A DNA stretch of 64,000 nucleotides from Prevotellaceae bacterium (GCA_015257125.1 JABZKU010000003.1:1-64000); one strand, 5' to 3'; positions 16,761 through 26,356 are shown, counted from the stretch's first letter. Made by a program: numbers and translations. The notes: generated by a model not told the origin, from the sequence alone.

Positions 16761-19061
16761 ATGGACTTTAACTATACTCCCCGACTCCAACATTTGCTCC
16801 GGGCCACGCACGATCTCGCCGTGACCTACCACAACGAGTTCTTCACCCCCGAACACTTCTTACTGGCCTGCTTGCAAGATGGGGTGTTCGACGGCATCGT
16901 CGCCTCCAAAAACATTGAGCCGCTCTGCGCCAATCTCATCGATTTGTTCGAGAACGGCGATGACCAATCAAATGAAGAGCCGGAACCCTCGTTTCTCTGG
17001 CGCAAACTCGAAAGTAGCGTCGCCCTGCACGCCCGCGGCTCGCAGGTGCAGACGCTCGACGTCACTCATTACATCGCCGCGCTCTACACTTTGGAACAAA
17101 CGCCCTCCCTCTTCGCCGCGCTGCGCAGTCTCGGAGACAGAGGCACCCTCCTTTCGGCCCTTATCGACAAATTTTCCTCCGGCGAAGGCGAAGGACGCGG
17201 AGAAAGCGACGAGAACCCGGCCAACGGCCGACCGAAAGCCGAAGGATTGCCCAACGGTTCATCGGCCATGGACGACCACGAGCAGAACGACGACTGGCGC
17301 CGCCTCGTCACCTGCATCAACGACCACATCGACGGCCACAATCCCCTCATCGGCCGCGAAGCGGAACTCGAACGCACCATCCGCGTGCTCTGTCGCCTCG
17401 ACAAAAACAATCCCCTCCACGTCGGCGATCCCGGTGTGGGCAAGACGGCGCTCATCTACGGTCTCGCCGCCCTCATTCGCGACGGCCGTGTACCGGAACG
17501 ACTGGCCGGCGCGCGCATCTACTCCCTCCATCTCGGCACCCTCCTCAGCGGTACGCAATATCGCGGCCAACTCGAAAAGCGACTCCTCAGCATCATCGAC
17601 GGCATGGCCGAGGAGGGCAACGCCATTGCCTACATCGACGAAATCCACAACCTCGTCGGCGCGGGACAAACCGGCGAAGGTTCGCTCGACCTCGCCAATC
17701 TGCTCAAACCCTACCTCGAAACGGGCAGCGTGCGCTTCATCGGTGCCACCACCCACGAGGAATACAATCGCTACTTCTCAAAAAGCGGCGCACTCGTGCG
17801 CCGTTTCCAAACCATCGACGTGCCCGAGCCCTCTATCGAAGAGACCTGCCTCATCCTCGAAGGACTGCGCGCACGCTACGAAGCGTTTCACCACGTCACC
17901 TTTGCCGAAGGCGTCATCGAACACGCCGTGCGCCGCGCCGATCGCTACATTAACGACCGCCGACTCCCCGACAAAGCCATCGACCTCATCGACGAAGCCG
18001 CTGCCTACCGCGAGGTGCATCCCGACGGCACGCAACTCGTGACGCGCGACCTCATCGACAGCGTGCTGGCCACCCTCTGCAAGATCGATGTCCTCCGCTC
18101 CGACGACGACAACGACCACACCGCCCTGCGCAACCTCCGCCCCGAACTGCTTCGCCGCGTCTTCGGGCAGGATCGCGCCATCGCCGAGGTCACCGAAGCC
18201 GTGATGATGTCGCATGCCGGCCTCACTGCGCCCGACAAGCCCATGGCTTCGCTCCTTTTCGTCGGCCCCACCGGCGTGGGCAAGACCGAAGTGGCCAAAG
18301 TGCTCGCCGAGCAACTGGGCATTGAGCTGGTGCACTTCGACATGAGCGAGTATGCCGAGAAACACACCGTGTCGCGCCTCATCGGTACGCCCGCCGGCTA
18401 CGTGGGCTACGAGGACGGCGGACAACTCACCGACGCCATCCGCCGCTCGCCCCACTGCGTGCTCCTGCTCGATGAGATCGAAAAGGCGCATCCCGACATT
18501 TTCAACATTTTACTCCAAGTGATGGATCGCGCCACGCTCACCGACACCCACGGACGCAAGGCCGATTTCCGTCATGTGCTGTTGATTCTCACCTCCAACG
18601 CCGGGGCGCAGTTTGCGCGCCAAGCCGGTGTGGGATTTACCGGCAACGTCACGCCGGGCGATGCCATGCTCGCCGAGGTGAAAAAGCTCTTCAAGCCCGA
18701 ATTTCTCAACCGTCTGTCGGGCACCGTCGTCTTCGGTGAGATGACCCTCGACATGGCGCGCCGCATTCTCGACAAGCAACTCGGCGTGCTCCAATCGCTC
18801 CTCACGCCACGCGGTGTGCAACTCCAACTCACCGACGCGGCACGCGAATGGTTGCTCCAACGCGGATTCACCCGCGAGTATGGCGCGCGCGAACTCGACC
18901 GCGCCATCGCCGCGCACCTCAAACCGCTCCTCACCCGCGCCCTTTTGTTCGGCGCGCTCGCCCACGGCGGCATCGCCACGGTCGATGCCGGCGAAGAAGG
19001 TCTCGCGCTTCGCGACAATCCCACTCCCCAAAACGCCGACTGCACAGCCGACGAAGTCTAA
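16761..19061 (+). CDS. clpA: ATP-dependent Clp protease ATP-binding subunit ClpA
   Basis: A 766-residue AAA+ unfoldase of the ClpA type (no middle coiled coil). It has an N-domain (1-145) followed by a charged linker rich in Gly, Glu and Asp; AAA-1 with GDPGVGKT (about 223) and AYIDEIHNLVGAG; and AAA-2 with GPTGVGKT (about 502) and LLLDEIEKAHPD. The GVGFTGNV segment after TSNAGAQF sits where ClpA/ClpX carry the IGF/IGL loop that docks onto ClpP. It is directly downstream of clpS and upstream of aat, so recognition, unfolding and N-degron creation are in one operon. Confidence 0.95.
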   Translation: MDFNYTPRLQHLLRATHDLAVTYHNEFFTPEHFLLACLQDGVFDGIVASKNIEPLCANLIDLFENGDDQSNEEPEPSFLWRKLESSVALHARGSQVQTLDVTHYIAALYTLEQTPSLFAALRSLGDRGTLLSALIDKFSSGEGEGRGESDENPANGRPKAEGLPNGSSAMDDHEQNDDWRRLVTCINDHIDGHNPLIGREAELERTIRVLCRLDKNNPLHVGDPGVGKTALIYGLAALIRDGRVPERLAGARIYSLHLGTLLSGTQYRGQLEKRLLSIIDGMAEEGNAIAYIDEIHNLVGAGQTGEGSLDLANLLKPYLETGSVRFIGATTHEEYNRYFSKSGALVRRFQTIDVPEPSIEETCLILEGLRARYEAFHHVTFAEGVIEHAVRRADRYINDRRLPDKAIDLIDEAAAYREVHPDGTQLVTRDLIDSVLATLCKIDVLRSDDDNDHTALRNLRPELLRRVFGQDRAIAEVTEAVMMSHAGLTAPDKPMASLLFVGPTGVGKTEVAKVLAEQLGIELVHFDMSEYAEKHTVSRLIGTPAGYVGYEDGGQLTDAIRRSPHCVLLLDEIEKAHPDIFNILLQVMDRATLTDTHGRKADFRHVLLILTSNAGAQFARQAGVGFTGNVTPGDAMLAEVKKLFKPEFLNRLSGTVVFGEMTLDMARRILDKQLGVLQSLLTPRGVQLQLTDAAREWLLQRGFTREYGARELDRAIAAHLKPLLTRALLFGALAHGGIATVDAGEEGLALRDNPTPQNADCTADEV

Positions 19062-19089
19062 TCCTCAACTTCTTTCTCACTCTCCCGCT

Positions 19090-19770
19090 ATGATTTTCAT
19101 CCTCGATCCCGATTCGCTGCTCTTCCCCGACCCGCAGTTGGCCGAGCCCGACGGCTTTTTGGCCATCGGCGGCGATGTCAGCCCCGAACGCCTGCGCGCC
19201 GCCTATTCCTCAGGCATCTTTCCGTGGAGTGCCTTCGACGGCGAACGCGAACTGTACTGGTGGGCGCCCCGTCCCCGCTTCGTGTTGCGCCCGGCCGAGG
19301 TGCACATCTCCCACTCCATGCGCCAACTCCGCCGTTCCGACCGCTATCGTGTGACCTTCAACACCGCTTTCGCCCGCGTCGTGAACGGTTGCCGAACGGC
19401 GCAGAACCGCCACCGGCACGAAGGCGCATGGCTGAGCGAACCCCTCATGGACTCTTTCTGCCAACTCCACGACGAGGGCTTGGCCGAGAGTGTCGAGGTG
19501 TGGGAAGGCGACGAACTCGTGGGCGGTCTCTACGGTGTGCGCCATCCGCGCCTCTTTTGCGGCGACAGCATGTTCAGTTTGGCACCCAGCGCCTCGAAAA
19601 TGGCACTCATCGCCCTCGCTGAGCGCATGGCCGCCGAGGGCGACGGCATCATCGACTGCCAGTTGCCCACCGATCACCTCCGTTCGATGGGCGCCCGCGA
19701 GATGGACTACGAAGAGTACCGCGAATATCTGCCGCCCCACGAACATTACATCGATCGCAGCGCCGGTTGA
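19090..19770 (+). CDS. aat: Leucyl/phenylalanyl-tRNA--protein transferase
   Basis: A 226-residue GNAT-fold transferase that adds Leu or Phe from aminoacyl-tRNA to proteins with N-terminal Arg or Lys, creating ClpS substrates. Motifs are DGFLAIGGDVSPERLRAAY, GIFPW, the WWAPRPRFVL segment, GAWLSEPLMDSF and FCGDSMFSLAPSASKMAL. The ATG at 19090 lies 28 bp after clpA; the longer frame upstream is clpA sequence read in another frame. Usual length for the family. Confidence 0.95.
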   Translation: MIFILDPDSLLFPDPQLAEPDGFLAIGGDVSPERLRAAYSSGIFPWSAFDGERELYWWAPRPRFVLRPAEVHISHSMRQLRRSDRYRVTFNTAFARVVNGCRTAQNRHRHEGAWLSEPLMDSFCQLHDEGLAESVEVWEGDELVGGLYGVRHPRLFCGDSMFSLAPSASKMALIALAERMAAEGDGIIDCQLPTDHLRSMGAREMDYEEYREYLPPHEHYIDRSAG

Positions 19771-19835
19771 TTCGCCCGTCCCCTCCTTTTTCGGCTTGCT
19801 CCACATCGCTTCGTAGCCGCCACACAGGTGGCAAC

Positions 19836-19875
19836 AAAAACTCCCCTACTTTTTCGCAAAAGTGGGGGAGTTTTT
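19836..19875 (+). terminator. Terminator after the clpS-clpA-aat operon
   Basis: 18-base arms with one G-T pair (AAAAACTCCCC on the left, GGGGGAGTTTTT on the right) end in a T-run 65 bp after aat. Confidence 0.85.
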
Positions 19876-20503
19876 CGGATTTCTTGGGGGCTTTTTGGCG
19901 AAACACCGCGACTTCTTCTGTCGCACTGCCTTTCCCTCATCGGTGGGTACACGCCTTTGGAACAACCGAGGGCTTTCCTGACCCGCACGACCTCTATTTT
20001 CAAGCGGCACATCGTATCTCCACACCCGTGATCTTTATTCTTTTTGAAGCGATCAAACCCAGCCCAACTCAGGGGGCGAAACATCGACGAACAACGTCTC
20101 CACACTCCGTTCTGTTTACAGAACGAGCCTCCCCTTCTACATCATTCGCTGCCCTCCAAGGGTCGTCTCTCTCTTTTTCCACGCCGACCTCTATCTACGC
20201 TTCCGAAAAAATGGGCAAGACGTGGCCAGCGCGAGCACATTTTTGGCGGTTGCTTTTTCAACATTGAGCCTTCGCCCAACGGTTGCGCCCAAGCCACTGC
20301 GTAATTTCATCGCCACTCGATGGCTTTTTGCAATATATCCTGTATATTTGCATCACTGCCTCCGGAAAGGTGCCGGCACGAGTAAAAAGAGTATCCACGC
20401 CCCCTTGGAGAAGCCACAAGAGTGCCGAAAACAGGGAGACTTGCAGCTCATCCCCAGGCTGTTATATGCCTATTTTTATTGAGGAAATGACGACAAAAGA
20501 GTT
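19876..20503. other. Intergenic region, no convincing gene
   Basis: About 630 bp without a plausible coding frame; the open frames present are Ser/Pro/His-rich and lack family features. A perfect -7-like TATATTTG lies at 20343-20350 and could serve the HXXEE gene with a long leader, but no -33 element is at the right distance. Confidence 0.4.
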
Positions 20504-21070
20504 ATGACAAAATTAGAACTGACAATGGCTCTTCTTCCCGTCGTATTCATGGTTCACGAATACGAGGAAATCATCATGTTCAAGCATTGGCTTAAACATC
20601 ATCAACCGGAATTAAAAACGCGTTTCCCAAAGTTCGAGCAAATGCTGGCTCGTAGTGGTCACTTTAATTATGCCACGAGCACTTATGCAGTGGGAACAGC
20701 TCACGAGTTCTTGTTAATTTCGTTGATTACTTTCTGTGCAATGGCAGTGGGTGCCTATTCATGGTGGTTCGCAGCCTTAGCCGGACACTCTATACACCTG
20801 TTGATACATCTTGTTCAATGGATGATTTACCGAAAATACATACCGGTCATCGTAACCACCATCCTGTCGTTGCCCTATTGTGTCTATGCCTTTGTTCTAT
20901 TTGCAAAGGCTTCTCTGCTCACTCCATTGCAAATGCTCTTGTGGGCAGCAACCGGGATTGTGCTTACCGCACTCAGTTTGTGCTCCGCATTCCTCTTGAT
21001 GAATAGATTTCAACGATGGAAAAATAAACATTGCGCGAAAACATCAACGACAAGCAACTGCAAAGCCTAA
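20504..21070 (+). CDS. HXXEE domain membrane protein
   Basis: A 188-residue integral membrane protein. The signature HEYEE near residue 18 plus a second His/Glu pair (TAHEFLL, about 67) and H-containing helices match the HXXEE family, whose conserved His and Glu residues may bind metal within the membrane. About four or five hydrophobic helices are visible (roughly 5-15, 68-85, 88-105, 118-136, 140-160). The C-terminus is basic and polar. Function unknown in the family. Codon use is less GC-biased than in neighbouring core genes. Confidence 0.75.
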   Translation: MTKLELTMALLPVVFMVHEYEEIIMFKHWLKHHQPELKTRFPKFEQMLARSGHFNYATSTYAVGTAHEFLLISLITFCAMAVGAYSWWFAALAGHSIHLLIHLVQWMIYRKYIPVIVTTILSLPYCVYAFVLFAKASLLTPLQMLLWAATGIVLTALSLCSAFLLMNRFQRWKNKHCAKTSTTSNCKA

Positions 21071-21161
21071 AGAGAAGAAGAAATACGATGCAGCAAACCT
21101 TGGTTTGTTGAGGACAAAGACAGCACAAAGAAAAAGCCCCATCTTCAATATTAGACCCTAC

Positions 21162-21515
21162 ATGAAAATTGTAACACACCATATTAACCACGTAAAAGTG
21201 GCTGAAATCATTGCGGATAGCATCATCTTGAATTCGACAAAAGACGGATTGGACTTGTTGGGTAACTTGTATTATCAAGGCTATGACAAGATCATTGTTT
21301 ACGAACAGCATATCACACCTAACTTTTTCAACCTAAAAACAAAAATTGCGGGAGAGATACTTCAAAAATTCGTACAATACCAAATGCCTTTGGCCATAGT
21401 CGGAGATTTCTCCAAATACCGGAGTAAAAGTCTAAACGACTTTATTTATGAATGCAACAAAGGGAAACAAATCAATTTTGTACCGGACTTAAACAGCGCC
21501 TTGTCTCCTCTCTAA
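21162..21515 (+). CDS. DUF4180 protein
   Basis: A 117-residue protein beginning MKIVTHHINHVKVAEI, with GLDLLGNLYYQGYDKIIVYE, then FFNLKTKIAGEILQKFVQY and LAIVGDFSKYRSKSLNDFIYECNKG. This order matches the DUF4180 family, small proteins of unknown function often found near transcriptional regulators. The start at 21162 is chosen since the upstream in-frame residues are basic and not family-like. It follows the HXXEE gene by 91 bp in the same direction, and both are less GC-rich than the surroundings. Confidence 0.75.
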   Translation: MKIVTHHINHVKVAEIIADSIILNSTKDGLDLLGNLYYQGYDKIIVYEQHITPNFFNLKTKIAGEILQKFVQYQMPLAIVGDFSKYRSKSLNDFIYECNKGKQINFVPDLNSALSPL

Positions 21516-21702
21516 CCTTAGAACGATTTCGGGACTATCGCCCTCACAACCGCAATCGTTCTCGTCTCTTCGGCGAATGGTTGAAAAACGGTGTAAACAA
21601 TGGGAAGTTTACTCCCAACAATCGTGACGTACATTGCCCTCCCTGCTTAGGATATACTCCTTGCTTAGGGTGGTGTTTGATCTTCTCAATACACAAAAAA
21701 AA

Positions 21703-21740
21703 CTCCCCTCCTCGTCTTCGGAAAAGAACGAGGAGGGGAG
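21703..21740 (-). terminator. Terminator of D-lactate dehydrogenase gene
   Basis: 13-base perfect arms (21703-21715 and 21728-21740) are flanked on the left by eight or more A residues, which give a U-run for minus-strand RNA. It starts 28 bp beyond the stop codon. Confidence 0.85.
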
Positions 21741-21768
21741 GTTCATGTTAGTGGAGTTGCGGCGCGGA

Positions 21769-22764
21769 TCAGCCTTCCACCTTGCTGGTGAGGGGCAGTC
21801 CTTGCTCGAGCTCCTTGATGCTGCCGAGGGTGGTGAGGGCAATGTTGTGGAGCGCTTCTTCGGTGAAGAAGGCTTGGTGCGAAGTGAGCACCACATTGGG
21901 CACCATGAGCAGACGAGCGAGCACGTCGTCGTCGATCATCTTGTCGCTGCGGTCTTCGTAGAAGTAGTTTTTCTCTTCTTCGTACACGTCGAGACCGGCC
22001 GAACCGATGCGCTTGGTGCGCAATCCCTCGATGAGGTCTTCAGTGTTGATGAGTTGACCGCGGCCGGTGTTGATAATCATCACGCCGGGCTTCATCTTGG
22101 CGATGCTTTCGGTGTTGATGATGTGCTTCGTCTCGGGTGTAAGCGGGCAGTGGAGCGAGATGATGTCGCTCTGCGCGTAGAGTTCATCGAGTTCTACGAC
22201 CTTGACGTCATGTTGCTTGGCAAATTCGTGATCGGGATAGAGGTCGTAGGCCAAAACGTTCATGCCGAAGCCGCGCAGGATCTTGATCAGTTCCTTGGCG
22301 ATGCGACCCATACCGATCAAGCCGGCCGTTTTGCCGTACATGTCGAAGCCGAGGAGGCCTTTGAGCTTGAAGTTTCCGTCGCGGGTGCGGTTCACTGCGC
22401 GATAGATCTTGCGGTTGAGCGAAAGCATGAGCGCCACGGCGTACTCGGCCACCGCGTGGGGCGAGTAGGCGGGCACGCGCACCACGTCGATGCGGCCTTT
22501 GGCGGCTTTGAGGTCGACGTTGTTGAAACCGGCACAGCGCAGTGCGATGAGTTTCACCCCGTAGCTCACGAGTTCGTCGATGACGGCGGCGTTGCACTCG
22601 GCGTTCACAAAGATACAAACCACGTCGGCACCCTTGGCGAGGGGCACGGTTTTCTTCGAGAGGTGCTCTTTGTAGTAGTGGATGTCGAAGCCGAAATCGG
22701 CGTTCGTCTTATTGAACGACTGCTCATCGTAAGAGTGAGTGTCGAACATGGCAACTTTAATCAT
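21769..22764 (-). CDS. ldhA: D-lactate dehydrogenase (2-hydroxyacid dehydrogenase)
   Basis: A 331-residue NAD-dependent dehydrogenase converting pyruvate to D-lactate. The order is LRCAGFNNVDL with the substrate-binding Arg, VPAYSPHAVAEYAVALML, the Rossmann motif AGLIGMGRIAKELIKIL, HCPLTPETKHII, GRGQLINTEDL, AGLDVYEEE (catalytic Glu) and LTSHQAFFTEEAL (catalytic His). The EEEKNYFYEDRS insert is typical of fermentative D-LDH and separates it from phosphoglycerate dehydrogenases. It is monocistronic, with a good promoter and terminator. Confidence 0.92.
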   Translation of the reverse strand: MIKVAMFDTHSYDEQSFNKTNADFGFDIHYYKEHLSKKTVPLAKGADVVCIFVNAECNAAVIDELVSYGVKLIALRCAGFNNVDLKAAKGRIDVVRVPAYSPHAVAEYAVALMLSLNRKIYRAVNRTRDGNFKLKGLLGFDMYGKTAGLIGMGRIAKELIKILRGFGMNVLAYDLYPDHEFAKQHDVKVVELDELYAQSDIISLHCPLTPETKHIINTESIAKMKPGVMIINTGRGQLINTEDLIEGLRTKRIGSAGLDVYEEEKNYFYEDRSDKMIDDDVLARLLMVPNVVLTSHQAFFTEEALHNIALTTLGSIKELEQGLPLTSKVEG

Positions 22765-22847
22765 ATACTTGTCGAGATTTTGATGGTGAACGATGTTGAG
22801 CGGCGATTTCCTCGGTTCAGCGGCGAAAAAAGCATGCTATCGTGTTG

Positions 22848-22878
22848 CGAAATTAGCGGTTTCGCGACGAGGTACAAA
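22848..22878 (-). promoter_or_regulatory. ldhA promoter
   Basis: Read on the minus strand: TTTG (22878-22875), 19-bp spacer, TAATTTCG (22855-22848). It has the same architecture and -7 octamer as the rplY promoter. It lies about 85 bp ahead of the ATG. Confidence 0.7.
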
Positions 22879-22992
22879 GTTTTGCGTGCATTTCTACACG
22901 ACATGGGTGCACCGACGGCGCGTTTTTGCAAACGGGCTGCGCAATCTTTGCCGATCGCGGGGCATTCGGCGTTGAAAACTACGCGGGGCGAC

Positions 22993-25218
22993 TCAGCGTT
23001 CGGCGCGCACCACGGCGCGCACTGTGCGGATGGTGTCGTAACTGATGTCTTCGCCCACGGCTTCGCGAATGGCGGTGAGCGAAACGGGCGTATCGTCGTC
23101 TTTCGTGTGGTCGTGTTCGTCCAGATACTTCTGCACACGGCGCACATGGTCGGCGGGATAGAGATCTTCTAACTCAATGCGGCCGGAAAGTAAGGCGGGC
23201 AAGAGATAGTTGCTCACGGTCTGCTCGGTGACACCGCGCGCGGCGGCGATTTCGCGCACCGTCTTTCCGGCCTCGAGCTGCCGGAGTGCGTCGGCACGCT
23301 TCTCTTCCATCGTTTCGCGCGGCGTGGAATCGCTCTTTTTCTTCGGGCGCTCGGCTTTTTCGGGGGCCTTTCGCGCCGTGGAGGCCAAGCCGGTGGGCAT
23401 GGGCGCGGTGGGATCTTCGATCGTGGCCAAGGAGTGCAAACGTTGATAGTCGTTGACGTCGAAACGGTGCTTGGCAAAATAGCGCAATACGCGCAGTTTG
23501 ACATAAAGGTCGCGACGCAGTTCGTCAATCACGGTTTTGGCGCGCTTGGCCACCTCCTTTCCGCCCGAGGGGAGCGAAAGGGTGCGCATGAAGCCCTCGA
23601 AAGCGCCGAGGCGGTCGGCGAAATAAGCCGCACCCTTGGCGATGCGCTCGGCCAACTCGGCATGGGTGGCGTAGTCATCGTGGGTAGCGATGAGCGTTTC
23701 GTACTGCGGACGAAACTTCACGGCGACATCTGCAATCTGCTGGCGGAAGAGAATGAGGAGTTTGCGGAAGTCTTCGAGCGTGATGAGGGCTTTCTTGTAG
23801 AAATGCTCTTCGAGCAGGCGCTGCATGGCGGCGTTGCGACGCTCGAGATCGGCAAAAGAGAAGAGTTCGCACACGAGAGCGAAGAAATAGTTGCGCTGCA
23901 TTTGCCACAGTTGGTCGGCCGTTGGCTGCTGTTCGGGGATATGCTCGGTGAAACGGAGCACGGTGCCGTCTTGGATGATGGCGGCCGGTGGAATCGGCGC
24001 GCTGAGCACGAGGCCTTCGAGCGATTTGCAACGCGAGAGGGCCACATACGTTTGACCGTGGGCGAAAGCCCCCTGCACGTCGATGATGGCGCGCTCAAAG
24101 GTGAGGCCTTGACTCTTGTGGATGGTGATGGCCCATGCGGGGCGGAGGGGATACTGCGTGAAGGTGCCGTCGACCACTTCTTGGATCTCATTGGTACGCT
24201 CATCGAGGACGTATCGCGCGTTGTTCCACGTTTCGCGCGGCACGTTGATGAGCACTCCGCCCTCGTTGGTGCGCACCGTGATTTCATCGTGCTCCAAACT
24301 CACCACTTCGCCCAGCATACCATTGAAATAATGGTCTTCACCGGCCGTGCCGTTGCGGATGAACATGACTTGCGCCCCGCGTTTGAGCGTCAAGCGCTCG
24401 GCGGCGGGATAGGAACTCTCGGGGAATTTGTCTTTCACCTCCGCATCGTAGGTGAAAGCGGGGGTGGTGAGGGCGGTCATCTCGGCGCGATTGATGGCAT
24501 CGGCTTGGTGATTGTGCGTCACGAGGCGCACATAAGCCTCACCCTCGGGAGGGCGGAAGTCGGGGATGTAGCGTGCGTTGAGCCGCGCGAGGAGTTCTGC
24601 ATCGATTGTGCTGTTGCGCACGGCATTGAGGAGGTGGAGAAAATCGTCGTCGGACTGGCGATAGACGGTTTGCAGCTCAACGGTGACGAAAGGTGTCTTC
24701 TGCAGCGCGTGGCTCGAGAAGAAGTATTCGGAATCGTAGTAGCGCGACAACAATTCGCGGTCTTCGTCCTTGACCACGGGCGAAAGTTGCTGCAAATCGC
24801 CGATGAGCAACAGTTGCACCCCGCCGAAAGGACGCATGGGGTCGCGATAACGGCGCAAAGCGGCGTCGACACTGTCGAGCAAGTCGGCACGCACCATCGA
24901 GATCTCGTCAATGACGATGAGATCGAGGCTGCGAATGAGCCGCTTCTTGCGATCGGGCATGCGAAACTGGTCGGTGCGAAACTGCATGCCGGGAATGAAG
25001 GGGGCAAAGGGCAGTTGCAGGAACGAGTGGATGGTGACTCCGCCGGCGTTGATGGCGGCAATGCCCGTGGGGGCGAGCACCACCATGCGTTTGTGCACCT
25101 CTTCGCGAATTTGTCGCAGAAAGGTGGTTTTACCGGTGCCGGCTCGTCCGGTGAGAAAGAGGTTGGTGTTGGTATTCTCGATGATTTGGCGCGCCAAATC
25201 GCGTTCGGGATTTTCCAT
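22993..25218 (-). CDS. PIF1-like helicase with C-terminal helix-turn-helix
   Basis: A protein of about 741 residues. The N-terminal half is a PIF1/RecD-type superfamily 1B helicase: Walker A LTGRAGTGKTTFL, LAPTGIAAINAGG, Walker B LIVIDEISMVRADLLD, LLIGDLQQLSPV and late motifs AITIHKSQGLTFERAI and YVALSRCKSLEGL. The C-terminal 300 residues are helical, with a Lys/Pro-rich linker and an HTH segment, REIAAARGVTEQTVSNYLLP, as in Bacteroidetes helicases annotated with an added HTH. It probably unwinds DNA at forks or G-quadruplexes (inference). The ATG at 25218 (MENPERDLA) fits relatives; in-frame starts at 25239 and 25254 exist. Confidence 0.85.
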   Translation of the reverse strand: MENPERDLARQIIENTNTNLFLTGRAGTGKTTFLRQIREEVHKRMVVLAPTGIAAINAGGVTIHSFLQLPFAPFIPGMQFRTDQFRMPDRKKRLIRSLDLIVIDEISMVRADLLDSVDAALRRYRDPMRPFGGVQLLLIGDLQQLSPVVKDEDRELLSRYYDSEYFFSSHALQKTPFVTVELQTVYRQSDDDFLHLLNAVRNSTIDAELLARLNARYIPDFRPPEGEAYVRLVTHNHQADAINRAEMTALTTPAFTYDAEVKDKFPESSYPAAERLTLKRGAQVMFIRNGTAGEDHYFNGMLGEVVSLEHDEITVRTNEGGVLINVPRETWNNARYVLDERTNEIQEVVDGTFTQYPLRPAWAITIHKSQGLTFERAIIDVQGAFAHGQTYVALSRCKSLEGLVLSAPIPPAAIIQDGTVLRFTEHIPEQQPTADQLWQMQRNYFFALVCELFSFADLERRNAAMQRLLEEHFYKKALITLEDFRKLLILFRQQIADVAVKFRPQYETLIATHDDYATHAELAERIAKGAAYFADRLGAFEGFMRTLSLPSGGKEVAKRAKTVIDELRRDLYVKLRVLRYFAKHRFDVNDYQRLHSLATIEDPTAPMPTGLASTARKAPEKAERPKKKSDSTPRETMEEKRADALRQLEAGKTVREIAAARGVTEQTVSNYLLPALLSGRIELEDLYPADHVRRVQKYLDEHDHTKDDDTPVSLTAIREAVGEDISYDTIRTVRAVVRAER

Positions 25219-25269
25219 TGAAGAGGTTGATTCGAACATTACGGGCAATTGCACCGCAGATTATTCGGA

Positions 25270-25307
25270 CAAAATTAAAGGTTTCCGCCGAGAAATGGCT
25301 ACTTTTG
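25270..25307. promoter_or_regulatory. Divergent -7 elements: helicase and LuxR-type regulator
   Basis: CAAAATTA at 25270-25277 reads TAATTTTG on the minus strand (helicase), and TACTTTTG at 25300-25307 serves the plus-strand regulator. Both match TAnnTTTG. Confidence 0.5.
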
Positions 25308-25375
25308 CAGCAAATTCTTGGTCAAGAAAGCCCTTTTCGCCGGTATTCTTGTCCGCATACATACATAGACCCGAT

Positions 25376-26197
25376 ATGTCACACGATCCCCAATCAGCCT
25401 CCTCTTCTTCGCATCCCCACGCCGCGGCGGCTTCGCCCGCAAAGGGGAAAAACGAACGGCCGGTTTTGCGCATGGCCGTCGTCGAACCGAACGTATTGGC
25501 CTGCATGGGATTGGAAAACACGCTGCGAAAAATTATTCCCATAGCGGAAGTTTGCACCTTTTCGTCCTACGAGGCGCTTGTAGCGGCCGAGGCGGAAAGT
25601 TTCGCCCACTTCTTTGTGGCGGCGCGCATCTATTTTGAGCACACCCACTTCTTCCGCCGCCGACCTTTCGCCACGATTGTGCTGACCAACGGCGAGAACC
25701 TTCCTCCCACTCCGGGACTCTTGACGCTCAACGTGTGCCAAAGCGAAGAGGACTTGATCAAATCGCTCTTGGAGTTCCACGCTTTGGGACACGGAGCGGG
25801 GCCTCATCGTCCACGCATGGGCGCTTCTCACGCTGCGCCCACCACTTCGGCGCACGAAATGGTGCACCGCAGTATGCCGCCCCACGATGTTGCGCACAAA
25901 GCCCTGCACGGCGAACACACACACGGGCATTTGCTCCGAGAAGGGGCGCCCCATGCGGGCGGAGACGCGGTGCACGAAGCGGCAGAAGCCAAATCGCCGC
26001 TGACACTGCGCGAGATTGAGGTGGCAACGCACTTGGCGCGTGGCTATACCAACAAGGAGGTGGCCGAACAACTGAACATCAGTCTCTCGACCGTGATCAC
26101 TCACCGCAAAAACCTGATGTTGAAGTTGGGAGCGCACTCACTTTCTGACATTATTATCTACGCCGTGATGAACGGCCACTTGGATTTGGGCGTATAA
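25376..26197 (+). CDS. LuxR-family regulator with histidine-rich linker
   Basis: A 273-residue regulator. Residues about 30-140 look like a degenerate receiver domain (RMAVVEPNVLACMGLENTLR) without a convincing phospho-acceptor Asp. Residues about 140-205 form a linker with 14 His in roughly 73 residues (for example LHGEHTHGHLL). The C-terminus is a GerE/LuxR HTH: LTLREIEVATHLARGYTNKE, then VAEQLNISLSTVITHRKNLM. The ATG at 25376 follows a -7 element; the frame runs upstream into the divergent helicase and those residues are discarded. The His cluster suggests heme or metal sensing (inference). It ends in a terminator, so it is monocistronic. Confidence 0.85.
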   Translation: MSHDPQSASSSSHPHAAAASPAKGKNERPVLRMAVVEPNVLACMGLENTLRKIIPIAEVCTFSSYEALVAAEAESFAHFFVAARIYFEHTHFFRRRPFATIVLTNGENLPPTPGLLTLNVCQSEEDLIKSLLEFHALGHGAGPHRPRMGASHAAPTTSAHEMVHRSMPPHDVAHKALHGEHTHGHLLREGAPHAGGDAVHEAAEAKSPLTLREIEVATHLARGYTNKEVAEQLNISLSTVITHRKNLMLKLGAHSLSDIIIYAVMNGHLDLGV

Positions 26198-26280
26198 GCG
26201 ACTTCGCAAAACAAACGCCCACGCACGGCAGCAGATACGCCCACACAAAGCAACATATCCCACACATCGGACAAATAAGA

Positions 26281-26327
26281 ACAACCGTCCGCAGGAAAAC
26301 TCTTTCGAGCTTCTTGCGGACGGTTGT
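26281..26327. terminator. Terminator after LuxR-type regulator
   Basis: 17-base arms with one G-T pair (26281-26297 and 26311-26327) end in TTTC, between convergent genes. Confidence 0.75.
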
Positions 26328-26356
26328 TTCATTTTGCTTTTTCTACGAGGGAGCGC

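Noticed and set aside
19767..20267. 166-codon frame after aat
   Set aside because: It runs through the aat terminator hairpin, is Ser/Pro/His-rich and has no family features.
24911..25375. N-terminal extension of the LuxR-type regulator
   Set aside because: The extension is antisense to the helicase and contains the divergent promoters; the start at 25376 follows a good -7 element.
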